NCBI RefSeq assembly: GCF_004359985.1
Contig: NZ_SMRO01000002.1
Span: forward strand, 815,134 to 879,133
Origin: Paraburkholderia flava
GTDB lineage: Bacteria > Pseudomonadota > Gammaproteobacteria > Burkholderiales > Burkholderiaceae
Reading direction: 5' to 3'
Length of the DNA: 64,000 nucleotides
The translations under genes were made by a program, and so were the position numbers. Below, one piece after another: positions 9,747-16,395 of this stretch (within the stretch, counting starts at the first letter, position 1; every line of letters starts with the position of its first letter). Under the pieces are notes generated by a model. The model ran no database searches. It saw only the letters and a list, made by a program, of their open reading frames with translations, and was not told where the DNA came from.

Positions 9747-9822
9747 GCGGGAGTAGCTCAGTTGGTAGAGCGCAACCTTGCCAAGGTTGAGGTCGCGAGT
9801 TCGAGACTCGTCTCCCGCTCCA
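9747..9822 (+). tRNA. tRNA-Gly(GCC), copy 1
   Basis: This 76-nt cloverleaf has acceptor GCGGGAG/CTCCCGC, D-arm AGCTCAGTTGGTAGAGC, anticodon loop TTGCCAA giving anticodon GCC, T-loop GTTCGAGAC, and an encoded CCA end. Confidence 0.98.
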
Positions 9823-9880
9823 GATTCGAAGCAGCGTTTTGTGTTTCTGATGTGGTTCAAAACGCTGTACGCAGGACCAT

Positions 9881-9956
9881 GCGGGAGTAGCTCAGTTGGT
9901 AGAGCGCAACCTTGCCAAGGTTGAGGTCGCGAGTTCGAGACTCGTCTCCCGCTCCA
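9881..9956 (+). tRNA. tRNA-Gly(GCC), copy 2
   Basis: The 76 bases are identical to copy 1, which begins 134 bp upstream; the 58-bp spacer between them is unrelated. CCA is encoded and the anticodon is GCC. Confidence 0.98.
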
Positions 9957-10004
9957 GACATACGGGGAAGCCAAGCTTCCCTTTTTGTTTGTGAGCCCGC
10001 TTAT

Positions 10005-10078
10005 GGCGCGATAGCAAAGCGGTTATGCAGCGGCCTGCAAAGCCGTCCAGGCCGGTTCGACTCCGGCTCGCGCCTCCA
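10005..10078 (+). tRNA. tRNA-Cys(GCA), island integration site
   Basis: This 74-nt cloverleaf has acceptor GGCGCGA, anticodon loop CTGCAAA giving anticodon GCA, T-loop GGTTCGACTCC and an encoded CCA. It is intact, but its last 58 bases belong to the left copy of a 104-bp direct repeat, so the 3' half was probably supplied by the integrated element while the original 3' half now lies at 15301-15358. Confidence 0.97.
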
Positions 10079-10124
10079 GCACAGTTGAAGAGAAAAGCCC
10101 CGAGAGATCGGGGCTTTTCTTTTT
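10021..10124 (+). repeat. Left attachment repeat (attL) of the tRNA-Cys island
   Basis: This 104-bp segment covers tRNA-Cys from its anticodon arm to CCA plus the downstream terminator. It is identical to 15301-15404; with one mismatch the match reaches 10129/15409. The base before each copy differs (C and T), so the left boundary is sharp. Confidence 0.95.
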
Positions 10125-10125
10125 T
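10091..10125 (+). terminator. Terminator after tRNA-Cys
   Basis: A perfect 13-bp stem (10091-10103 with 10108-10120) has a GAGA loop and a T run. It ends the tRNA operon and is part of the duplicated att repeat; the second copy is at 15371-15404. Confidence 0.93.
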
Positions 10126-10129
10126 CGGC

Positions 10130-10561
10130 AGTATTCCATTTATGGAAATATGCCCGCTAAAATGGTGGGAAGCTGTCTGTAACCGCTCAAGAAAAGTGCA
10201 AAATAACTCGCATCTCGGCTCATTGGCCATTTGCATGAGTTCCGCTCAAAGCCTATGTCTTCAAAAAAATACATCCATTAGGGACATGGGAATACATCGT
10301 TGGGCGTAAAAGCATGCTGTTTGTCAGGGCAGTTCAGTCGAATTTTTGATGTGCTGGATGTGGTGACATAACATTTCACGATTTACAGCATGAGGTGACG
10401 TCCAGACTCCGCAAGCGGATACCGTTGCCGGACGTCAAGATTGTCAAAATCACATGGCACGCGGACGTCAGGGGCCTCATTCGGTACTGGAATTTGCGCG
10501 GCAGCGACTTGGCTACTCGACTCTGGTAACCTTGTTCGATCGACCATGCGAAAACAAAAAA
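10130..10561. other. 432-bp island leader without a clear gene, holding GGACGTCA repeats
   Basis: This low-GC stretch lies between attL and the ParB-like gene. No gene was recognised. It contains three copies of an 8-bp word: TGACGTCC at 10396-10403, GGACGTCA at 10430-10437 and GGACGTCA at 10463-10470, that is one inverted and two direct, with starts 33-34 bp apart. These could be an operator for the downstream gene or binding sites for a recombination directionality factor near attL. Confidence 0.5.
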
Positions 10562-11977
10562 ATGACTAGAGCAAAATTCGAGTTCAAACCGGGGATTCCA
10601 GTCTTCGATCTACTCTTAGATACGCACAACGCGCGTATCCGGATTGGCGAAGATCAGAATGACTGCATTGCACGCATCATGCGGCGCGAGGCGCACATGT
10701 TGAATCTCATGCGGGACATTGCCGCAGAAGGACTCTCGACCAATCCAATTTTGGTTTCTCCTACTCCGGATGGAAAGTGGATTGTGCGCGATGGCAATCG
10801 GCGTGTGACTGCGTTGAAGTTGCTGAACCAGCCGGACCTTCTAGGGGATCCAGTACTCACTGCGAAGATTGGCGCGATCAAAACCGCTGCGGTCGACTTG
10901 CCGGAAATGATCGACGTATTTGCATGCGACGACGAAGCCGCGATGCGGCGGGAAATGCTACTGCGCCATAACGGTGAACAACAAGGCGTTGGTCAAGTAA
11001 GCTGGTCAGCGTATCTCCGAACGATCTTTCTGCTTGACGGAGACGAACCGGATCCAAACCGCAGGGCAGCTCAGTATGCACTTTGGGCGGAGGAGCAAGG
11101 TTTGCTCATAAGCGACGAGTTTCCGATCACAACCTTGACCCGTTTGCTCAGTGCCGACACCCTAACGTCGCTTGGGTTTAAGGTCGAAGACGACGAATTG
11201 TTAGTCGTGGCTTCGATTGACACCGCGAAGACGATGGCGAATCGCGTGATAGTCGATCTGGAGACGGGCGGCCAAAATGTAAATAGTTTATTCACGGTCG
11301 AGCAGCAGCAGGCTTATGTTGCGCGCGTCAGGCGCGATTTGGGGCTTGAACCGGAAGATCAAAGCGGTGGGACGGAAGGCGGTCACCCGTCAAAGCCGAC
11401 ACCGGGCTCGTCGGGTCGCCAATCCCCCTCTCCGCCGCCGTCACCAACTCCGACACCATCCAATGGAGGTGGGGTCAATGGACAACAGCCTTCCCCAAAC
11501 GCGCGGCCTGCGCGTCCAGCTGCGCCGCGCAAGCCAACTTGGGAGCGTCCACGGTTGTTTCCGTCGAATCGACCGGGTTTCGATGTACCTCGTGAGAATC
11601 CGAAGGCGCATAACCTTGTAGGCGAGCTGCAAAAGCTTCAAGTGACCGTTACGCCCATTTCGGTTGCTGTGTTGCTGCGTGCGCTAATCGAGATTAGCGA
11701 GGCTCGTTATCGAGAGGTAATAGGTCTCACAGATAGGCAGTACCTTCACAAGAACATCATTGCTGCCGCCGAGACAATGGTGTCGAAGGGGCAACTAACT
11801 AGGGAGCAAGGTGACTTGGTGAAGAGGCGTGCTGAGACGGAGGGGGATTGGCTCAATATCCGGACGCTGCAAAAGTACGTCCACTCACCGGATTTTCATC
11901 CGAATCAGCAGGTGCTCAACACCTTTTGGGACGAGATCGGATGTTTCGTCGCCGCCTGTTGGCGAGCGACGGCGTAG
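10562..11977 (+). CDS. ParB/sulfiredoxin-fold domain protein with novel C-terminal domain (island)
   Basis: The N-terminal third resembles the ParB/Srx nuclease-like fold: substrate-loop motif WIVRDGNRRVTALKLL at about residues 74-88, then HNGEQQGVGQVSW (136-148). A helical middle part follows to about 262, then a Pro/Ser/Gly-rich linker (about 268-328), then a compact helical C-terminal domain (about 340-471) with NIRTLQKYVHSPDFHPN and WDEIGCFVAACW that I cannot assign. In this fold some members bind DNA and NTP and others are nucleases; the role here is not known. The ATG at 10562 is preferred because the domain starts right after it, although no strong ribosome site is visible and the frame is open 108 bp further upstream. 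It converges on the methylase with a 9-bp gap. Confidence 0.75.
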   Translation: MTRAKFEFKPGIPVFDLLLDTHNARIRIGEDQNDCIARIMRREAHMLNLMRDIAAEGLSTNPILVSPTPDGKWIVRDGNRRVTALKLLNQPDLLGDPVLTAKIGAIKTAAVDLPEMIDVFACDDEAAMRREMLLRHNGEQQGVGQVSWSAYLRTIFLLDGDEPDPNRRAAQYALWAEEQGLLISDEFPITTLTRLLSADTLTSLGFKVEDDELLVVASIDTAKTMANRVIVDLETGGQNVNSLFTVEQQQAYVARVRRDLGLEPEDQSGGTEGGHPSKPTPGSSGRQSPSPPPSPTPTPSNGGGVNGQQPSPNARPARPAAPRKPTWERPRLFPSNRPGFDVPRENPKAHNLVGELQKLQVTVTPISVAVLLRALIEISEARYREVIGLTDRQYLHKNIIAAAETMVSKGQLTREQGDLVKRRAETEGDWLNIRTLQKYVHSPDFHPNQQVLNTFWDEIGCFVAACWRATA

Positions 11978-11986
11978 AGGATCTAA

Positions 11987-12877
11987 CTATGCGGCCGCGC
12001 GGCGTCGCCGGCCCGGTTCTTGTGTGCGTCGCAAAACGGGTTCTGTGTGTAGTTCGATGCCTCCACCATAAAAGAGTGCCTCGGTGGCCGTTGGTCGAGC
12101 GGTATGTGTCGAATAGGTAAGAGAGAAATCGATGCCACGATGTTGCGCGTACAGCGCTCTAATTTCAGGGCAGTTGTCGTAGCTGACGATCCACGGCGTT
12201 TCGATTTTTGCGACTGCATCCGCTATCTGAGCGTGATCGTTCGGCTCATAAAAGTTGCGATATAACAGACTCCCCTTCTCAAAGTACGGTGGATCAAGAT
12301 AGATTAAACTTCGCTCGGGAAGCTCTACGCATACTGTCTGCAAGAGTTCTAGGGCGTCCATGCCATACACGGTGATGTGTCGGCGCATTGTTCCGATGCG
12401 CTCTATGCGGCTCGAGAGTTCTACTTTGTTAAACCGTGCGTCGATTTTGTACGGCCCCGTCTGGTCGAGTCCGCCAATAACGCCGCCTGAAAGGATTCCA
12501 GAGCGGTTTGTCCGATTGAGAAAGAACGTTGCGAATCCAACCTCGGTCGCGTGAAATGCAGTCGGATTCTCGTGAATCGCTCGCTGCCGATGCCACTCAT
12601 CGATTGTTACGTCGATGTCGTTTAGTAATTGCAAAAAATGTGCAGTGTCATTTGCGACCGACCACCAAAATGCGGCCACGACCGGATCCGCATCGTTGAT
12701 CACAATATGATTAACGTACCCCTTGATGAGCAGATAAATCGCGGCACCGGCTCCGCCGGCATACGGCTCAACATAAGTGCCGCCGCTTATTTTGTTGTAT
12801 CTGAGTAGGTCTGCGATCCATGGACCCAACCGGGCTTTGCCGCCTGGGTAGCGGAGAGGAGTCAGATAGGTTGTCAC
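11987..12877 (-). CDS. D12-class DNA adenine-N6 methyltransferase (Dam family, island)
   Basis: This 296-residue enzyme has the D12/Dam motif set: RYPGGKARL (motif X, residues 9-17), VEPYAGGAG (motif I, S-adenosylmethionine binding, 36-44) and DPPY (motif IV, catalytic, 195-198). The family methylates adenine N6 in short sites, often GATC. The start codon appears to be GTG. The C-terminus is a short basic tail (RRTQEPGRRRRAAA). There is no adjacent restriction endonuclease of a recognisable type, so it could be an orphan methylase, the self-protection arm of a defence module, or an anti-restriction cargo gene. Family is certain; specificity and role are not. Confidence 0.93.
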   Translation of the reverse strand: MTTYLTPLRYPGGKARLGPWIADLLRYNKISGGTYVEPYAGGAGAAIYLLIKGYVNHIVINDADPVVAAFWWSVANDTAHFLQLLNDIDVTIDEWHRQRAIHENPTAFHATEVGFATFFLNRTNRSGILSGGVIGGLDQTGPYKIDARFNKVELSSRIERIGTMRRHITVYGMDALELLQTVCVELPERSLIYLDPPYFEKGSLLYRNFYEPNDHAQIADAVAKIETPWIVSYDNCPEIRALYAQHRGIDFSLTYSTHTARPTATEALFYGGGIELHTEPVLRRTQEPGRRRRAAA

Positions 12878-12941
12878 TGTTGGTTTCCGTGTTGGCGCGT
12901 CGTCATTCTACGACATGATGAGGTAGGTGAGCAGTCGCTTG

Positions 12942-13232
12942 CTACCCGGCAGTATGGAGTTTCAGTGGCCAACGCAGAATGCGTGAACGCGGTCCGGGCC
13001 TACGTTCATCGGGTACCTCAAACTGTTGCGCGATCGCTCGTGCAACGCGCGTCGGTTTCAGGTTCGTGCGTACCCTGTAATGGAGTGAGAGATTGCTCCT
13101 GCGTTTTCTTCGTAGGAAGACGGCGACGTCATCCCCGAGGAACGCCCGTGCACGACCGATCTTTCTGCTAGGTAACTCGCCGGTACCTGCCGACTTCGTT
13201 ACCGTATTTCGGTTGATCTTCAGGAAGTCCAC
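12942..13232 (-). CDS. Short excisionase-like HTH protein, possibly N-terminally truncated (island)
   Basis: The first 45 residues fit the HTH_17/excisionase (MerR-like winged helix) pattern: FLKINRNTVTKSAGTGELPSRKIGRARAFLGDDVAVFLRRKRR, where homologs read like FLKVSRxTVxxLxxxGxLPxxKxGxxxRFxxxDVxxFL. The GTG start is preceded immediately by an in-frame stop, so about ten residues of the usual first helix are missing. Either the gene is truncated or shifted, or the start is non-canonical. The remaining 50 residues are unrecognised. In mobile elements such proteins direct excision (Xis) or act as antitoxin-like regulators. Confidence 0.5.
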   Translation of the reverse strand: MDFLKINRNTVTKSAGTGELPSRKIGRARAFLGDDVAVFLRRKRRSNLSLHYRVRTNLKPTRVARAIAQQFEVPDERRPGPRSRILRWPLKLHTAG

Positions 13233-13509
13233 TCAAAAATAAATCAAAGGTTCTCATTCGTCGAAGCCTCCAGCATTTCTCGCATTCTCTGTCGTGCGAA
13301 AATAGCGGCAACAATCGACGTCGTTCGGGATGAGGTGCATCAATCAGATCTAAAGCGGGCATGCGAACGTGCCGCATTCGTCTCTGAACTCGCGTCTCTT
13401 GCTAGAATGTCGTGCTCACATATGGATTCCATCGATCTAAAGTCGGGCGGAAGAACTGGTTGAGCCGAGAGTATTACCAAAAAAATTAATCTGTGAAGGG
13501 GATTGGTAA
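13233..13509. other. Island spacer upstream of the ATPase gene
   Basis: No gene was recognised. Immediately before the ATPase start codon lies a 7-bp inverted repeat, TTACCAA (13474-13480) and TTGGTAA (13503-13509), whose right arm abuts the ATG and whose 22-nt loop contains the ribosome site GAAGGGG. It may be an operator or an RNA hairpin limiting translation. Confidence 0.4.
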
Positions 13510-15171
13510 ATGGCGCCAACTGCAAACAGGATCACAGTCTGCTCGTTAGAATTCGGTACACCGCCCTTCAGAAAGTTGGGCAATTTGAAGATCGATTTTT
13601 CCGAAAGAATCAACATTATCGCCGGCCACAATGGCATTGGTAAATCAACGATCCTCGGGCTAGTAGCGAACACATTCGGTGACACGACTCCTGGTGGCCC
13701 TCGAAGCTACTTTGCAGAACCGTTCTACGCGAACATCGAGAGGATCGTCTATCTCGCGTTAGAGGAAGTCACAAAAGCACAAGAACACCCAACAGCCGCG
13801 CCAATTGTCGTCGCAAATGTGAATGGACAGCTCGTGCAAAAACGTTGCTCCATGACGCAGCGCGGACAATGGCAGCGAGCACGGGTCGTACCTCGAACAA
13901 TTAACAAAGCAGATGACGATTCTGTTGGGCAAGACGCTAAGGTGCCATTGCCGACTATCTACCTTGGGATCCGGAGGTTGGCTCCCATCGGCGAAGCCGA
14001 TGAGAAGGAGGTGCACAGCACACGCGTTTCCATGGAGGATCAAGATAGTCAACTTATGGTCGACTTTGTCCGGTCGGTGATATTGGGTAGCCAAGTGACC
14101 ACGGAGGTCACTCATTTGAGCATAAAAGGTTCAAAAAAAAGGGCGTCGCATCCTGGCTATCAAAATCACGACGCGCTTGCCATTTCCATGGGGCAGGATA
14201 GCCTAGGGAGTATAGCGACCGCGTTAGCGTCATTTAACCGTCTCAAACGTGAGTTAGGTGAGAGCTACGTCGGAGGGCTTCTCGTCATTGATGAGCTTGA
14301 TGTCGGCTTCCACCCCCACGCTATTGATCGTCTGGCGCAGGCGTTGAAAACTTATGCGAAACGCTTAAGTCTGCAGGTGATAGCGACAACTCACTCGCCT
14401 AGATTAATCGAGGCTATACATCCAGAAGGTAGTGGTGATGCGCGAGCTCCAGATGCGGTGTTCTACTTGTTAGACACCACAACTCCCCGTCTCGCGGAAG
14501 ACCAATCACTTACTGCGGTGCTTGATGATTTGGCACTTCGCCAAGACCTAGATGGGTCTGTCGCACCACGTAAATCTATACTGAGCGTGTACTTTGAAGA
14601 TCCAGAGGGCAAGGACTTCTGTGATGCCCTGGTACCAGCGGCCAAAAGAGGCGCGATTGGAAGAAAAAATGGTGTGCAGATCAAGTTTATTCCCCTCGGG
14701 GTGGGAGGGTCCAACTTGGTGGCGTTGCCTGAGAAGGACCCCATTTTTAAACACCGGGTTCTAATTGTCGATGCGGATACCTCTATTCCGAGAAAAGCAG
14801 CGGCAAGGGGCAATACCATCAAACTTCCCTGTCCAAAGGGTGCGTCTGGTACTGACCGGTCCCCTGAGAACATTATCAAAAATTTTCTCCGAAGTGCCGC
14901 TGCCGCGACCGATGGCCCTTTGAGAGACGCATTACGACGATTCAGTGTGACGAACCCGAGCAGCGACAAGATTCGTAGCACCTTCTTCTCAGACGATGGT
15001 GGGGACAGTAACGCTAGGGAGAGCAGTAAAAGTTGGTGGGTGACACATTCGAAGAAACTGCAAGCTTGGGGAGTTATTCGAGAATGGGCCAATTGTCATA
15101 AGCGCGAAGCCGACGCGTTCGTCGAGGCATTCGAAGCTGCGGTGGCTCGCACTGCCACACACGCCAGGTGA
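13510..15171 (+). CDS. OLD-like AAA ATPase with probable TOPRIM-like C-terminal domain (island)
   Basis: This 553-residue protein is an ABC/SMC-type ATPase of the AAA_15/AAA_21 kind. It has Walker A GHNGIGKS (39-46), a signature-like segment ISMGQDSLGS (225-234), Walker B LLVIDELD (257-264) and an H-loop ATTHSPRLIE (292-301). The coiled-coil arm of SMC proteins is replaced by a short region. Residues about 357-470 look like a TOPRIM or DUF4435-type nuclease fold, with an acidic patch SVYFEDPEGKDF and then RVLIVDADTS carrying the DxD pair. This domain order is seen in OLD-family nucleases and in fused PARIS-like proteins, both phage-defence effectors. The ATPase call is firm; the TOPRIM assignment is by eye. 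Ribosome site GAAGGGG supports the ATG. Confidence 0.8.
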   Translation: MAPTANRITVCSLEFGTPPFRKLGNLKIDFSERINIIAGHNGIGKSTILGLVANTFGDTTPGGPRSYFAEPFYANIERIVYLALEEVTKAQEHPTAAPIVVANVNGQLVQKRCSMTQRGQWQRARVVPRTINKADDDSVGQDAKVPLPTIYLGIRRLAPIGEADEKEVHSTRVSMEDQDSQLMVDFVRSVILGSQVTTEVTHLSIKGSKKRASHPGYQNHDALAISMGQDSLGSIATALASFNRLKRELGESYVGGLLVIDELDVGFHPHAIDRLAQALKTYAKRLSLQVIATTHSPRLIEAIHPEGSGDARAPDAVFYLLDTTTPRLAEDQSLTAVLDDLALRQDLDGSVAPRKSILSVYFEDPEGKDFCDALVPAAKRGAIGRKNGVQIKFIPLGVGGSNLVALPEKDPIFKHRVLIVDADTSIPRKAAARGNTIKLPCPKGASGTDRSPENIIKNFLRSAAAATDGPLRDALRRFSVTNPSSDKIRSTFFSDDGGDSNARESSKSWWVTHSKKLQAWGVIREWANCHKREADAFVEAFEAAVARTATHAR

Positions 15172-15300
15172 GCGTTGACTAGAGTCCGGAGCGTTGTCCG
15201 GAATCGAGAGAGAGCCGCTGCATTACTGGCATATGTAGCTGCGGCTGGGAGTGATGGTGTGATTGGGAGAGTGTTTAAGTGTTAACCAATTGATATTCAT

Positions 15301-15404
15301 GGTTATGCAGCGGCCTGCAAAGCCGTCCAGGCCGGTTCGACTCCGGCTCGCGCCTCCAGCACAGTTGAAGAGAAAAGCCCCGAGAGATCGGGGCTTTTCT
15401 TTTT
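15301..15404 (+). repeat. Right attachment repeat (attR) of the tRNA-Cys island
   Basis: Exact 104-bp duplicate of 10021-10124. It begins inside the tRNA sequence and lacks the first 16 bases of tRNA-Cys, so it is a remnant and not a functional tRNA. It keeps the 13-bp terminator stem (15371-15383 with 15388-15400), which may now end transcripts of the island ATPase and partly those of the facing beta-lactamase gene. Confidence 0.95.
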
Positions 15405-15446
15405 CCGGCGTCTCAATACGTGAGCGCGCCACATCACATTCCTGCA

Positions 15447-16268
15447 TCAATTCACACGCTTCTCCAGCAACCCCGGCAACTCCTTGATAAACGCATCGCG
15501 AGCCCGCACGCCCGCGGTGCCTGGCATCACCTTATCCTCCTGCACGAGCCGCGCGAACACGACCGTTCGCGTGCCCTTCGTCGCCCAGCCGACGAACCAG
15601 CCGTAGCCGTGCGCTTCGTCTATGGTGCCGTCAGCGTTGTGCGGAAAACCCGAGCCGGGTTTGCCATGCACGTCCCAGCCGTCGGACAGCTGAGCGACCT
15701 CGGTGATCTGGCTCGTCATGTCGTACGCGTGCGCATCGACGGGCAGTTGCCGGTTGACCAACTTCTCGAGAAACGCGATCTGCTCGAGCGGCGAGATGCG
15801 CAACGACGAACTGACCCACGCGTGCTGCAGTCCGTTGTGCTTGCCGGGGTCTCCGGAGACATCGCGATTGCCGTATTCGAATGCATCGACGTAGTGGCTA
15901 AAACGCGCATCGCCGAGCGACTGCGTGACCTGCTGCGAAAACCAGAAGACCGAATAGCGGATCCAGCGGGTAGGGTCGGTCGGTTGCCGCCAGTCGGCGC
16001 CGCCCCAGTCGGGGTAGCCGGCGCGATACGGCAGCGCGGGCGTGTGTGCATCCTTCAGGAACCCGGAGTCGAAGCCCATCAGGCTGATCGCGATCTTGAA
16101 CGTCGACGCCGGCGTCACACGCGTGCTGCAGTCGCCTTCTTGCATTAGAACTGTTTGGGAGCGCGCATCGGCCAGCACCGTGCAGACCGTTCGCGCGTCG
16201 ACGCAGGATGCGGCGATCGTTGCGCAGGCCGCTACGAGAAAACTCTGTAAAACACGTCGTTTGAGCAT
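15447..16268 (-). CDS. Class D (OXA-type) beta-lactamase with altered KTG motif
   Basis: This secreted serine beta-lactamase of 273 residues has an N-terminal signal peptide (hydrophobic stretch about 7-25). Class D motifs are STFK at 55-58 (acylated serine and carboxylated lysine), S106-V-F where S-x-V is usual, YGN at 132-134, and then HGKPGSGF at 202-209, where the third box is KPG instead of KTG. WFVGWA follows. Active-site Ser and Lys are intact, so a penicillin-binding or lactamase fold is secure, but the two substitutions may change spectrum or activity. It is divergent from a LysR-type gene 127 bp away, as in AmpR/PenR-controlled systems, and lies just outside the island. Confidence 0.92.
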   Translation of the reverse strand: MLKRRVLQSFLVAACATIAASCVDARTVCTVLADARSQTVLMQEGDCSTRVTPASTFKIAISLMGFDSGFLKDAHTPALPYRAGYPDWGGADWRQPTDPTRWIRYSVFWFSQQVTQSLGDARFSHYVDAFEYGNRDVSGDPGKHNGLQHAWVSSSLRISPLEQIAFLEKLVNRQLPVDAHAYDMTSQITEVAQLSDGWDVHGKPGSGFPHNADGTIDEAHGYGWFVGWATKGTRTVVFARLVQEDKVMPGTAGVRARDAFIKELPGLLEKRVN

Positions 16269-16395
16269 TGTTTTCGTCTTCGATCAGGCGCGGGGTTCGC
16301 GCGACAGGATGAACTATCGGCGGTTTTCGCGTGGCCCACAAACGATGATAAATTGCCGGATGGGCAAGAAAATCTAATGCATGGGAGACGACGCG

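Larger units (their letters stand above)
10021..15404. mobile_element. 5.3-kb genomic island integrated at tRNA-Cys
   Basis: The segment is bounded by perfect 104-bp direct repeats of the tRNA-Cys 3' end, the classic footprint of site-specific integration. The repeat period is exactly 5,280 bp. The interior is visibly more AT-rich than the flanks and uses codons such as TTA, ATA and AGA that the neighbours nearly avoid. Cargo: a ParB/Srx-fold protein (+), a D12 DNA adenine methylase (-), a short excisionase-like HTH protein (-) and an OLD-like ATPase (+). No integrase, transposase or phage structural gene is visible, so it either lost its integrase or is moved in trans. Confidence 0.9.

Noticed and set aside
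9747..9956. A CRISPR-like direct repeat
   Set aside because: The repeat is two complete tRNA-Gly genes with cloverleaf structure; there is no repeat-spacer array in the window.
11987..12877. A type II restriction-modification pair
   Set aside because: The methylase is clear, but neither neighbour has a recognisable type II endonuclease motif set.
10562..15171. A retron, because Dam-type methylases and OLD-like ATPases occur in some retrons
   Set aside because: No reverse transcriptase or msr/msd-like inverted repeats were found between the att sites.
15301..15358. A second tRNA-Cys gene
   Set aside because: It lacks the first 16 bases of the tRNA, including the 5' acceptor strand, and is the att remnant.
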